A stretch of 64,000 nt of DNA from Ryuthela nishihirai (GCA_038380435.1 JAWZYU010000009.1:69531901-69595900); one strand, 5' to 3'; counted from the stretch's first letter, positions 52,301 through 64,000 are shown. Notes: generated by a model from the sequence alone, not told the origin. Made by a program: numbers and translations.

Positions 52301-53815
52301 TTTTTACCATCTAGATAAGCAGAGTGTAAACATCCAGTGATTCTATAGTACAGGCTCTTCCACCCCCCACCCCCAATACAAACTTCCATTCTCAATACTA
52401 AAATATTAGGGGGCTTTTCAGCAAGGTCCCTTAAATTAAATTTATATTTAAATATTTCTGCTGATGCTTATTGTACGATATCATGCGGTAATTACGGTCC
52501 GCTCAAAATTTAAACCCTAGTTCCGAATGGTAGGTAAAATTTAGTCCGCCTCTGGATCTACGCAACGCAATAAATTAAAAAATTCTCTCTTAATTAAAAC
52601 AAAATAAAAAAGACGGAAAAGGGAGCGAAGAACTTAGATCAAACCAAACGCTGGCCGTCGTATATTGAAGAAACGAAATGAAAAGAATAAAAGGAAATTC
52701 CGCTGTATTTCATCAATGCTCAATTTCTTAATCTTTCAGAACAGTGCAATCCATCTGATAAATGAGTTCAAGACAATATCTTTTAGTTAGAAGAGACAGC
52801 TAGAATCATTCATCATGGAACCTTGTACACGGTAACAAGTAGAGCTTAACACACGTCTTCCTGTGTGTGCATGAAGCACAGAGGTCAGGCACACACCGCT
52901 CCCATGCTCTTGGAAGAGCGCTGACACACAACTCTGAGCACCGGTGACAAATCAGCTAATAAATAAAGGTCAGGCTTGTAGCTACAATAAGTCTCATTAA
53001 GCTCGCGGAAAACGTTTATGCGCCAAAGTGGGGAAGAATGAGCGCTGTGCCCTAATGACAAATTGATGGCTGCCTGCTGCTTCCCTGTTGATGGACTAAT
53101 TACTGGGGAAATGTAAGCTGGAAATGTGAGCAATCAATAGTGGAGCCAGAGCAAGGCTGCCTGTTGGTTCCTGCCACTTACGAACTGAAGTGTAATTAAT
53201 TGTTATTCTTTACCCTGCAGTTGAGCGCTGATTGAAGGATTAACAGGAGCGAAAAAGTTAACGCCAGCAGCGAATGGGATAAACAGGAGCAGATCCTTTT
53301 TATCGGAAGTGTGGACACCTTTCAGAGAAAAAGAGCGGAAATAGTTTGGTGATCGAGGTTTTGATGTGGATAGCGAGATTGCAACTAACTATCAGATTGG
53401 TCGAGTTTTGATATGCTGAGAATTAGAGCAAAGGTTTCCAAAATTTTATTGATTACGGATCACTTGACTGGTTAATGGCTGTGTCAGAATATCTGAATAA
53501 TTAATATTGCAGATTATCAAACCATTTCTCACGTAACCCTTTTCATCGACGTATTCAAAACAGTTGATCTAATAGCCGCATGAATAAATCAGTTGAAGTT
53601 AATATTACTGAAATTTTCAAAGATTTTTCTCTATTTGTGTTTGAAATTTGGCTTTTGGTACTTTCAACCTCGTTCTCATGGATCATCACCGAAATCTTCG
53701 CGATACCGGATTTAAAACATTTGGTTTAAAAAAATTACGGAAAAGGTATGGGAAACTTGAAATCAAAATACGTTAATGCTTTAAGTTAGCAGTTCCAACT
53801 TTTTTGAGTCCAGCG
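49345..53815. other. Long stretch without recognised genes
   Basis: Mostly AT-rich noncoding DNA. A short SINE family 1 scrap is at 50080-50135 (AAGCGTTGAGATTTATGTCTG). Frames at 49552-49981 and 51687-51973 are open on both strands and have no recognised family. A GC-richer, site-rich patch lies at 52820-53300. Confidence 0.45.
53020..53295. promoter_or_regulatory. Candidate conserved regulatory element
   Basis: This patch differs from its AT-rich surroundings and is dense in developmental transcription-factor type motifs: ACTAATTACTG, GTAATTAATTG (homeodomain), AAATTGATGG and AGCAATCAATAG (Pbx/Exd-like), and GAAGGATTAACAG (Otx-like GGATTA). No frame is convincing. The regulatory role is inference only. 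Confidence 0.2.
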
Positions 53816-53819
53816 ATAC

Positions 53820-54822
53820 CTTACTCTTCTTAACACTCTCTTTGCTCTTTCTAATGTACACTTTACCCTTCCTAACACAATCTTTGCTATTTATAAACGC
53901 CCTTTACTCTTCCTAACACTCACTTTGCTTTTTCTAACGCCCTCTTTACCCTTCCTAACACTCTCTTTAACGCCCTCTTTACCATTCCTAACACTCTCTT
54001 TGACGCCCTCTTTTACCATTCCTAACACTCTCTTTCATCTTCTGACGTCCTCTTTACCCTTCTTAACATTCTCTTTACTCTCTTTAACGCCCTCTTTACC
54101 ATTCCTAACTCTCATTCATCTTTCTGACGTCCTCTTTACCCTTCCTAACATTTTCTTTACTCTCTTTAACGTCCTCTTTACCATTCCTAACTCTCTTTCA
54201 TCTTTCTGACGTCCATTTTACCCTTCCTAACATTCTCTTTACTCTCTTTAACGTCCTCTTTACCATTCCTAACTCTCTTTCATCTTTCTGACTCCCTCTT
54301 TACCCTTCCTAACATTCTCTTTACTCTCTTTAACGCCCTCTTTACCATTCCTAACTCTCTTTCATCTTTCTGACGCCCTCTGTACCCTTCCTAGCATTCT
54401 CTTTACTCTCTTTAACGCCCTCTTTACCATTCCTAACTCTCTTTCATCTGCCTGACGTCCTCTTTACCCTTCCTAACATTCTCTTTACTCTCTTTAACGC
54501 CCTCTTTACCATTCTTAACTCTCTTTCATCTTTCTGACGCCCTCTTTACTCTTCCTAACATTCTCTTTACTCTCTTTAACGCCCTCTTTACCATTCCTAA
54601 CTCTCTTTCATCTTTCTGACGCCCTCTGTACCCTTCCTAACATTCTCTTTACTCTCTTTAACGTCCTCTTTACCATTCCTAACTCTCTTTCATCTGTCTG
54701 ACGTCCTCTTTACCCTTCCTAACATTCTCTTTACTCTCTTTAACGCCCTCTTTACCATTCCTAACTCTCTTTCATCTGTCTGACGTCCTCTTTACCCTTC
54801 CTAACATTCTCTTTACTCTCTT
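53820..54822 (+). repeat. 82-bp pyrimidine-rich tandem array
   Basis: CATCT(T/G)TCTGAC recurs at 54117, 54199, 54281, 54363, 54445, 54527, 54609, 54691 and 54773, exactly 82 bp apart. Each unit holds two related halves, TTTACCATTCCTAAC and TTTACCCTTCCTAAC. Before 54100 the repeat is shorter and irregular. A 94-codon frame inside it is a translation of the repeat. Confidence 0.9.
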
Positions 54823-55204
54823 CACTTTAATTTTAATTGATTGATGAAAAATTGTTTTTATGTTGTATAGGTACTAAAACGAATATTACTATTTAAAATT
54901 TTCCAATTATCCACTGGCTATAATTTGCACTATTACACAATGCTAAAAGCAGAAAATTAAAAAAAACACTCTATATCTTCCACCACTAATGGTGGAATCA
55001 TTTTGGAAAATTCCAAACCTTTAAGCGAATATTGCAAAAGATCTATTTATGATAGAAAGTTGAACGTTTTGGTGGTAGAGTATGGTGGTGAAAAAATTGA
55101 CATTGACAACAACAATTTACCCTCTTGTCCTTAGGTGGTGGGGGGGGGGGGAAGAATACAACTTTTGAGCTGAAAGAAACTTCTGGACGTTTATGTTCAA
55201 CTAT

Positions 55205-55528
55205 CAAAGGAAACATCACTCTTAGTTTAATATCGATATCAAATAATAATATATATAAGTTCATAACATCAATTAGAAGAGATATTGATAGGTGGTTCAA
55301 TCAATAGTTTGATAGGCGGTTCATCAATTAGAAGAGATATTGATAGGTGGTATATATATATATAAGTTCATAACATCAATTAGAAGAGATATTGAGAGGT
55401 GGTCGGTAGCTCAGCGGTCAGAGCAGCTGACACTTTACCAGGCAGGACGTGGGTTCGTATCCCACCTGGCTCAGACAATTTTTCTTTTAGCATTTGATAT
55501 CGACGTTAAAGTAAGAGTAATATTTCCC
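55205..55528 (+). repeat. tRNA-like sequence in an inverted-repeat frame
   Basis: At 55400-55470, GGTAGCTCAGCGGTCAGAGC (box A-like) and GGGTTCGTATCCC (box B-like) are about 30 bases apart, but no standard acceptor stem forms. Outer arms pair: 55205-55240 (containing TTAATATCGATATCAAAT) with 55492-55528 (ATTTGATATCGACGTTAAA). CAATTAGAAGAGATATTGA occurs three times between the left arm and the tRNA-like part. Confidence 0.55.
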
Positions 55529-55720
55529 TTGATATTGCAACTTTTTATTTTAAGAGATTAATAGGAAACTTTTTTATGTTTTATAGGTGCTAATAAAATA
55601 TTACTATTTGCATTTTTCCAATCATACAATTTCTAATTACACATGTTAGAGGAATAAAAGGGGTAAATAAAATAAAATTTATTATTTAATAAAAATAAAA
55701 TTTCTCTCTGAAAACGAGTA

Positions 55721-55936
55721 CAGTAGCTCAAAAAAGTATCCGAACACTATGGTTGATCACAGAATTCAGAAAAAATATCTGGCAACGATTTTTTTTAGAT
55801 ATTAATGATCTGGCAACCTTCGTGTCACGTGACACGAAGGTTGCGAGATCACTAATTTCTAAAAAAAATCGTTGCCAGATATTTTTTCTGAATTCTGTGA
55901 TCAACCATAGTGTTCTGATACTTTTTTGAGCGACTG
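55721..55936. mobile_element. Palindromic Tc1/mariner-type MITE
   Basis: A 216-bp foldback lies between TA at 55719-55720 and 55937-55938. The ends are CAGTAGCTCAAAAAAGTATC and its counterpart CAGTCGCTCAAAAAAGTATC in reverse. Arms of about 105 bp meet at GTGTCACGTGACAC. Confidence 0.88.
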
Positions 55937-56023
55937 TACCTCTTATTCTTCTAGTTTCATTTTCATTATTACTATTACATTATTATTATGATTTAGAAAG
56001 TTGCTTACATTTATCCCATACCT

Positions 56024-56073
56024 AGTCTAGTTGTTAGCGCACCTGACTACTAAACCAGCGAACTTGTGTTTGT
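56024..56073 (+). mobile_element. SINE family 2-like head cut by a MITE
   Basis: CTAGTTGTTAGCGCACCTGAC resembles the family 2 box A region. The following box B region is interrupted at GTTTG by the next MITE. Confidence 0.35.
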
Positions 56074-56074
56074 A

Positions 56075-56289
56075 CAGTCGCTCAAAAAAGTATCCGAACA
56101 CTATGGACGATTACAGAATTCAGAAAAAATATCTGGCAACGATTTTGTTTAGAAATTAGTGATCTGGCAACCTTCGCGTCACGTGACACGAAGGGTGCCA
56201 GATCACTAATTTCTAAAAAAATTGTTGCCAGATATTTTTTCTGAATTCTGTAATCGACCATAGTGTTCGGATACTTTTTTGAGCGACTG
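56075..56289. mobile_element. Palindromic Tc1/mariner-type MITE
   Basis: A 215-bp foldback lies between TA at 56073-56074 and 56290-56291. The ends are CAGTCGCTCAAAAAAGTATC on both strands. It is 138 bp from the previous copy and has the same central CACGTG. Confidence 0.88.
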
Positions 56290-56291
56290 TA

Positions 56292-58110
56292 CGTTGTATG
56301 AGAAACCAAGGCAACCGCAAATGAGCTTCTATGTTATCTGCGTTCCTTTTGTATAGAAGAGCACCTTCTTTCTAAAAAAAATTACTGTTGGAATCCGAAT
56401 AAAAATAATATTTTGCTCCACATTTTATTAAATGAACAAATTGATTCGGGACTGAAAGTGACAAACTACTATATAAAATTTAGATCTATCCATTACCTTG
56501 AACTAATCCGAAGACTCCAGGTAAATAAATACAATTAAGAGGAAACATTCCTCGATTGAATTATTATTTGAGTAATTAAAAGCAAAGAAATAGCAAAACG
56601 ACGCCTTCCGAAATGTAATTGAAACTTTTAAAGAACGAAAAGGCATCGAATAATGCAAATACATAAAAGCAATAATTAAGGTACCAAACAACACATAATT
56701 CTGGTTCTTTATTTTCACAAATTTAACCACAACGTCGCAAATCTCGCGCAGATTATTACTGCTGCCAGGAGCATTGAAACTACTGCATTCTAACAGAGTC
56801 CTGGTCTGGGAGTGAAGGATTAACAGAAAAGTTTTCTAATTAGTGGAAAAATGTGAATCAAACAAAATCCGGATGAATTTTCAATCATTATTCTGTAATT
56901 AGGAGTCAGTGAAACAACTATTTGTATTTTGGTAATTTATGTACTAACCAGCTACTCTTCTATTTTTAATCTCGGCCGCCTCCGATCTCAGCAAATTCAA
57001 TGAGGTTTGCTCGTTGAACCTGGTTTGTCCTGACTTATGCATGCCTCATAAACAGTAAATAGCCTAATGTAGAAGTTTCATATTTGTTTCCCGTATGTCC
57101 CAATTTCAATAGTGTTGCAAGCAAGGAATGGATTGGACATTTCGTTGTTCAACTGATATATATATAACAAAATATTTATTGGAGAACGTATATTATAAAA
57201 TATTAACTACACTGGCCTTCATTAGTTTCTAAATATATGACAAATATATCTTTTAGTTTGTACACATACACTGTCCTACCAAAATATTAAACAATTTCTG
57301 TGTTATGTCAATTAGAATCAAACTTCGAAGTTCTTTAACTTCTAAAATAAAATATGCATTTAATGGAAACATGTGAAAAATATGCTTGAAATGCAAATAA
57401 AATATCAAATATGCATTTAATGGAAACATGTGACAGAAGATAAAATAAAAATATTAATCAAATCTATTTAAATCTCGATTTTTCAGTAACATTCGTTCAG
57501 TATTTAAAGAATTATGAGAGGTAGAATATTATACGCCATAACAATTTACTTCAGAAAGTAATAAAAGCTTCATTAATAAGTTTTGGTTTCAAATCATTTA
57601 ATAAAATAGTTAAGCATTTAGAAGTTTGCGTAATGTTTATTTAAATATTGGAAATTGTGAATGATTTTTATAAAACAAAATAATTTACTGTTAAATATTC
57701 CCTCTTTCATAATTCTTTAAATATTAAGCGAATATTGTTCACAATTGGGATTTATGTCAATTCGATTATGATTTTTAATTTATCTTTAGTCACATTTTTC
57801 TATTGAATGCATATTTTAGAAGTTATAGAGCTTCGATATTAGATTCATATCAACATAACAAGGAAGTTCCCTAATATTTTGATAGGGAGTGCATAAGAAA
57901 ATATATTATTAAGACACAGAGCAAAGGAATCTCCTATGATTGAATTCCCTCACTAAACACTCATATTTTCGAAACGTCCGAAAGCTTTGATTTTTAAAAA
58001 CATGGAGTCAACTTTAAATATCGCTTTTTTTTTCCGGAGGGAGAAAAGGGTAATCAGCTACGTAACTGTTCAAAGCAGAAAGGGCCTGGCGAATTCAAGA
58101 CTTCTGTCTC
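56292..58110. other. AT-rich DNA, no recognised gene
   Basis: A moderately site-rich patch at 56740-56940 shares GAAGGATTAACAG (56814-56826) with the 53-kb patch. CATTTAATGGAAACATGTGA occurs twice near 57355 and 57412. No coding signal is seen. Confidence 0.45.
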
Positions 58111-61100
58111 GTGTGGATACCTACAAATAAGTAAAAAATATCTCTTTATGTAACTCACCGATACAAAGGATTAATACTTCTATCTCAAAGCTGAATACCT
58201 ACAAGTAAGTAAAAAATATATCTTTTATGTAACTCACCAATAGAAAGGATTAATACTTCTAGCTCAAAGCTGGATACCTACAAGTAACTAGAAAATATAT
58301 CTTTATGTAACTCACCAATACAAAGGATTAATGCTTCTAGCTCAAAGCTGGATACCTACAAGTAAGTAGAAAATATCTCTTTATGTAACTCACCGATACA
58401 ACGGATTAATGCTTCTAGCTCAAAGTTGAATACCTACAAGTAAGTAGAAAATATCTCTTTATGTAACTCACCAATAGAAAGGATTAATACTTCTAGCTCA
58501 AAGCTGGATACCTACAAGTAAGTAGAAAATATCTCTTTATGTAACTCACTGATACAACGGATTAATGCTTCTAGCTCAAAGCTGGATACCTACAAGTAAG
58601 TAGAAAATATCTCTTTAGGTAACTCACCGATACAACGGATTAATGCTTCTAGCTCAAAGTTGGATACCTACAAGTAAGTAGAAAATATCTCTTTATGTAA
58701 CTCACCGATACAACGGATTAATGCTTCTAGCTCAAAGTTGGATACCTACAAGTAAGTAGAAAATATCTCTTTATGTAACTCACCGATACAAAGGATTAAT
58801 GCTTCTAGCTCAAAGCTGGATACCTACAAGTAAGTAGAAAATATCTCTTTATGTAACTCACCGATACAAAGGATTAATGCTTCTAACTCAAAGCTGGATA
58901 CCTACAAGTAAGTAGAAAATATCTCTTTATGTAACTCACCGATACAAAGGATTAATGCTTCTAGCTCAAAGTTGGATACCTACAAGTAAGTAGAAAATAT
59001 CTCTTTATGTAACTCACCGATACAAAGGATTAATGCTTCTAGCTCAAAGCTGGATACCTACAAGTAAGTAGAAAATATCTCTTTATATAACTCACCGATG
59101 CAAAGGATTAATACTTCTAGCTCAAAGCTGGATACCTACAAGTAAGTAGAAAATATCTCTTTATGTAACTCACTGATACAACGGATTAATGCTTCTAGCT
59201 CAAAGCTGGATACCTACAAGTAAGTAGAAAATATCTCTTTAGGTAACTCACCGATACAACGGATTAATGCTTCTAGCTCAAAGTTGGATACCTACAAGTA
59301 AGTAGAAAATATCTCTTTATGTAACTCACCGATACAATGGATTAATGCTTCTAGCTCAAAGCTGGATACCTACAAGTAAGTAGAAAATATATCTTTATGT
59401 AACTCACCAATACAAAGGATTAATGTTTCTAGCTAAAAGTTGGATACCTACAAGTAAGTAGAAAATATCTCTTTATGTAACTCACCGATACAATGGATTA
59501 ATGCTTCTAGCTCAAAGTTGGATACCTACAAGTAAGTGGAAAATATCTCTTTATGTAACTCACCGATACAACGGATTAACGCTTCTAGCTCAAAGCTGGA
59601 TACCTACAAGTAAGTAGAAAATATCTCTTTATGTAACTCACCGATACAATGGATTAATGCTTCTAGCTCAAAGTTGGATACCTACAAGTAAGTAGAAAAT
59701 ATCTCTTTATGTAACTCACCGATACAACGGATTAACGCTTCTAGCTCAAAGCTGGATACCTACAAGTAAGTAGAAAATATCTCTTTATGTAACTCACCGA
59801 TACAACGGATTAATGCTTCTAGCTCAAAGCTGGATACCTACAAGTAAGTAGAAAATATCTCTTTATGTAACTCACCGATACAATGGATTAATGCTTCTAG
59901 CTAAAAGTTGGATACCTACACGTAAGTAGAAAATATCTCTTTATGTAACTCACCGATACAATGGATTAATGCTTCTAGCTCAAAGTTGGATACCTACAAG
60001 TAAGTAGAAAATATCTCTTTATGTAACTCACCGATACAACGGATTAACGCTTCTAGCTCAAAGCTGGATACCTACAAGTAAGTAGAAAATATCTCTTTAT
60101 GTAACTCACCGATACAAAGGATTAATGCTTCTAGCTCAAAGCTGGATACCTACAAGTAAGTAGAAAATATCTCTTTATGTAACTCACCGATACAAAGGAT
60201 TAATGCTTCTAACTCAAAGCTGGATACCTACAAGTAAGTAGAAAATATCTCTTTATGTAACTCACCGATACAAAGGATTAATGCTTCTAGCTCAAAGCTG
60301 GATACCTACAAGTAAGTAGAAAATATCTCTTTATGTAACTCACCGATGCAAAGGATTAATGCTTCTAGCTCAAAGCTGGATACCTACAAGTAAGCAGAAA
60401 ATATCTCTTTATGTAACTCACCGATACAATGGATTAATGCTTCTAGCTCAAAGCTGGATACCTACAAGTAAGTAGAAAATATCTCTTTATGTAACTCACC
60501 GATACAAAGGATTAATGCTTCTAGCTCAAAGCTGGATACCTACAAGTAAGTAGAAAATATCTCTTTATGTAACTCACCGATACAAAGGATTAATGCTTCT
60601 AGCTCAAAGCTGGATACCTACAAGTAAGTAGAAAATATCTCTTTATGTAACTCACCGATACAACGGATTAATGCTTCTAGCTCAAAGCTGGATACCTACA
60701 AGTAAGTAGAAAATATCTCTTTATGTAACTCACCGATACAATGGATTAATGCTTCTAGCTCAAAGTTGGATACCTACAAGTAAGTGGAAAATATCTCTTT
60801 ATGTAACTCACCGATACAACGGATTAATGCTTCTAGCTCAAAGCTGGATACCTACAAGTAAGTAGAAAATATCTCTTTATGTAACTCACCGATACAACGG
60901 ATTAATGCTTCTAGCTCAAAGCTGGATACCTACAAGTAAGTAGAAAATATCTCTTTATGTAACTCACCGATACAAAGGATTAATGCTTCTAGCTCAAAGC
61001 TGGATACCTACAAGTAAGTAGAAAATATCTCTTTATGTAACTCACCGATACAACGAATTCATGCTTCTAGCTCAAAGCTGGATACCTACAAGTAAGTAGA

Positions 61101-63105
61101 AAATATCTCTTTATGTAACTCAGCGATACAACGGATTAATGCTTCTAGCTCAAAGCTAGATACCTACAAGTAAGTAGAAAATATCTCTTTATGTAACTCA
61201 CCGATACAAAGGATTAATGCTTCTAGCTCAAAGCTGGATGCCTACAAGTAAGTAGAAAATATCTCTTTATGTAACTCACCGATACAAAGGATTAATGCTT
61301 CTAGCTCAAAGTTGGATACCTAGAAGTAAGTAGAAAATATCTCTTTATGTAACTCACCGATACAACGGATTAATGCTTCTAGCTCAAAGTTGGATACCTA
61401 CAAGTAAGTAGAAAATATCTCTTTATGTAACTCACCGATACAACGGATTAATGCTTCTAGCTCAAAGTTGGATACCTACAAGTAAGTAGAAAATATCTCT
61501 TTATGTAACTCACCGATACAAAGGATTAATGCTTCTAGCTCAAAGCTGGATACCTACAAGTAAGTAGAAAATATCTCTTTATGTAACTCACCGATACAAA
61601 GGATTAATGCTTCTAACTCAAAGCTGGATACCTACAAGTAAGTAGAAAATATCTCTTTATGTAACTCGCCGATACAAAGGATTAATGCTTCTAGCTCAAA
61701 GCTGGATACCTACAAGTAAGTAGAAAATATCTCTTTATGTAACTCACCGATACAAAGGATTAATGCTTCTAGCTCAAAGCTGGATACCTACAAGTAAGTA
61801 GAAAATATCTCTTTATGTAACTCACTGATACAACGGATTAATGCTTCTAGCTCAAAGCTGGATACCTACAAGTAAGTAGAAAATATCTCTTTATGTAACT
61901 CACCGATACAACGGATTAATGCTTCTAACTCAAAGTTGGATACCTACAAGTAAGTAGAAAATATCTCTTTATGTAACTCACCGATACAAAGGATTAATGC
62001 TTCTAGCTCAAAGCTGGATACCTACAAGTAAGTAGAAAATATCTCTTTATGTAACTCACTGATACAACGGATTAATGCTTCTAGCTCAAAGCTGGATACC
62101 TACAAGTAAGTAGAAAATATCTCTTTATGTAACTCACTGATACAACGGATTAATGCTTCTAGCTCAAAGCTGGATACCTACAAGTAAGTAGAAAATATCT
62201 CTTTATGTAACTCACTGATACAACGGATTAATGCTTCTAGCTCAAAGTTGGATACCTACAAGTAAGTAGAAAATATCTCTTTATGTAACTCACCGATACA
62301 AAGGATTAATGCTTCTAGCTCAAAGCTGGATACCTACAAGTAAGTAGAAAATATCTCTTTATGTAACTCACCGATACAACGGATTAATGCTTCTAGCTCA
62401 AAGCTGGATACCTACAAGTAAGTAGAAAATATCTCTTTATGTAACTCACCGATACAACGGATTAATGCTTCTAGCTCAAAGCTGGATACCTTATAAGTAA
62501 GTAGAAAATATCTCTTTATGTAACTCACCGATACAACGGATTAATGCTTCTAGCTCAAAGCTGGATACCTACAAGTAAGTAGAAAATATCTCTTTATGTA
62601 ACTCACCGATACAACGGATTAATGCTTCTAGCTCAAAGCTGGATACCTACAAGTAAGTAGAAAATATCTCTTTATGTAACTCACCGATACAACGGATTAA
62701 TGCTTCTAGCTCAAAGCTGGATACCTACAAGTAAGTGGAAAATATCTCTTTATGTAACTCACCGATACAAAGGATTAATGCTTCTAGCTCAAAGCTGGAT
62801 ACCTACAAGTAAGTAGAAAATATCTCTTTATGTAACTCACCGATACAACGGATTAATGCTTCTAGCTCAAAGCTGGATACCTACAAGTAAGTAGAAAATA
62901 TCTCTTTATGTAACTCACCGATACAATGGATTAATGCTTCTAGCTCAAAGTTGGATACCTACAAGTAAGTGGAAAATATCTCTTTATGTAACTCACCGAT
63001 ACAACGGATTAATGCTTCTAGCTCAAAGCTGGATACCTACAAGTAAGTAGAAAATATCTCTTTATGTAACTCACCGATACAAAGAATTAATACTTCTAGC
63101 TCAAA
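58111..63105 (+). repeat. 78-bp satellite, about 64 units
   Basis: The unit contains GATACCTACAAGTAAGTAGA, AAATATCTCTTTATGTAACT, CACCGATACAACGG and ATTAATGCTTCTAGCTCAAAG. Unit starts (GATACC) run from 58116 to 63032; 63 steps of 78 bp plus two single-base insertions account for the 4916-bp span. The first five units and the last are the most diverged, as expected at array edges. Sites that vary between units include ACAACGG/ACAAAGG/ACAATGG and AAGCTGG/AAGTTGG. No open frame crosses the array. Confidence 0.97.
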
Positions 63106-64000
63106 TCAGGCCGTTTATTAATTTATTTCTGCAACAATTTTAAACACAGAAAATTTAGAGAATTTAAATTGCCATCTGTTCCCAAGAAGTTCAATTATCA
63201 AACTTGCCAAAAGAGACTACGATTATTCTCTGAGATATGTTTTTCACAAAAATGCCAATCATTTCGAGTGACATGTTTTGTATGGCTTTGTATGGAAAAG
63301 TTTTGTATGGAAAACAGCTTCGTATGGAAAAGTTTTAATTTCTTTTTCAAAATAAAGCAATTAGCTGATCGAATGATTAAATCTCAAATTACTTATAAAA
63401 AGTTTTTCTTTGCTTCCTTCAAATTAAGAATTTTTTTAATAAAAACAATAAAATAGTTCATGTACAGCATTCAGTTAATTTTTAATTAAAAAATCGTTCG
63501 TTATTTATCTTAAGCAAAACAAAATTTTTGTCCTTCTTGGTCAGGTAAAGAAAATACACCAACTAAACAGAATCTAAACGGTGATAAAATTACGGAAGTA
63601 GTTTTAAGAACAGGAGATGACTTTTCAGAGGCAGGAAGCAGAGACTCGGAAGCCAAACCAAGTGCTCAGATTGCTTTGTGGTTCCGCTGGATAATGATGG
63701 ATATTTTCCAGCGGAACAACAAAACCGGAGATAGGAGACAAGCGAAAGTACACAATAACATGTGTCTGCGTTGTTGCGCCGGAGCCATCATTAGAACTTC
63801 CCAAAAAAACAATTACAGTGTGTCTTCCGGAATCAAATTTTGGCGCGTCATTAGAGCTCAGCCTACAAGTCTGTCAACTTTTTACTACAAGACTGTAAAG
63901 TCGTTATTTTTGTCTCTTTGGTTTCCACAACTTTCGCCTAGAGGCATCTAAGTGAAACTATGCATTATTAAGAAACGGAATGAAATACTGTTCTACACTT
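63106..64000. other. Array flank, no recognised gene
   Basis: A short TTTGTATGGAAAA repeat lies near 63278-63335. A + strand frame of 91 codons (63676-63951) has no recognised family. An 11-bp perfect inverted repeat (GTTCCGCTGGA, 15-base loop) lies at 63681-63717. Confidence 0.4.

Noticed and set aside
53925..54209. Leu/Pro/Ser-rich repetitive protein
   Set aside because: It is a translation of the 82-bp pyrimidine-rich array; the repeat shifts frame and offers no start or expression signal.
55395..55475. Functional tRNA gene
   Set aside because: Box A and B motifs are present, but the acceptor ends do not pair in the standard register and the anticodon loop is not canonical.
58111..63105. 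CRISPR-like array
   Set aside because: Units are contiguous 78-bp repeats with no unique spacers, no cas genes are present and the genome is eukaryotic.

Overview
This window looks like a piece of an AT-rich animal nuclear genome, probably an arthropod; an arachnid is possible but not shown. I found no intact host protein gene. What can be recognised is transposable elements, their relics and tandem repeats: three tRNA-derived repeat families, an AT-rich Jockey-type LINE, an RTE-like LINE, a Gypsy-like gag-protease LTR element, short non-autonomous DNA elements of hAT, Tc1/mariner and possibly piggyBac type, and several minisatellites. There are no bacterial operons, CRISPR arrays or phage genes. 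Most ATG-initiated open frames of 60-130 codons lie inside repeats and are not genes.

Layout. 1-7835: a decayed Jockey-like LINE on the + strand (ORF1 tail, endonuclease, reverse transcriptase, RNase H, zinc knuckle), split at 2539/6565 by a young 4025-bp LTR element on the - strand. The two 605-bp LTRs differ at 6 positions. It keeps one intact 656-codon gag-protease frame and has no reverse transcriptase or integrase. 7836-17670: unassigned AT-rich DNA, a 36-38-bp minisatellite, a 32-bp tandem repeat, a Tc1 transposase relic and SINE copies, one of them split by a hAT-type MITE with a perfect 8-bp target duplication. 17675-21975: a nest in which one SINE carries a 134-bp triplication, a palindromic TA-flanked MITE and a full-length 3.4-kb RTE-like LINE with a 7-bp target duplication and one frameshift. 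22-45 kb: dense SINE accumulation, often SINE inside SINE, plus an older broken copy of the RTE-like LINE (35.3-36.5 kb) and tRNA-like sequences set in inverted repeats (37.8 and 41 kb). 45.9-47.5 kb: hAT-type MITEs in a minisatellite, one with its left half amplified five times. 47.5-53.8 kb: mostly unassigned DNA with a few SINE and LINE scraps and a homeodomain-site-rich patch near 53 kb. 53.8-54.8 kb: an 82-bp pyrimidine-rich tandem array. 55-56.3 kb: another tRNA-like foldback and two palindromic MITEs. 58.1-63.1 kb: a 78-bp satellite of about 64 units.

How the parts relate. SINE family 1 (about 385 bp, head resembling a tRNA-Met) accounts for some 30 copies or fragments; at least eight copies have direct repeats of 8-13 bp, so they are genuine retroposition events. 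SINE family 2 ends in a 28-base segment that matches the 3' end of the RTE-like LINE at 21 of 28 positions, including the last 11 bases, which suggests that this LINE supplies its retrotransposition machinery. The nesting allows relative dating: the SINEs are older than the MITEs and the RTE-like LINE inserted into them, and the Jockey relic is older than the LTR element.

All family assignments come from reading motifs; no alignment or database search was run.
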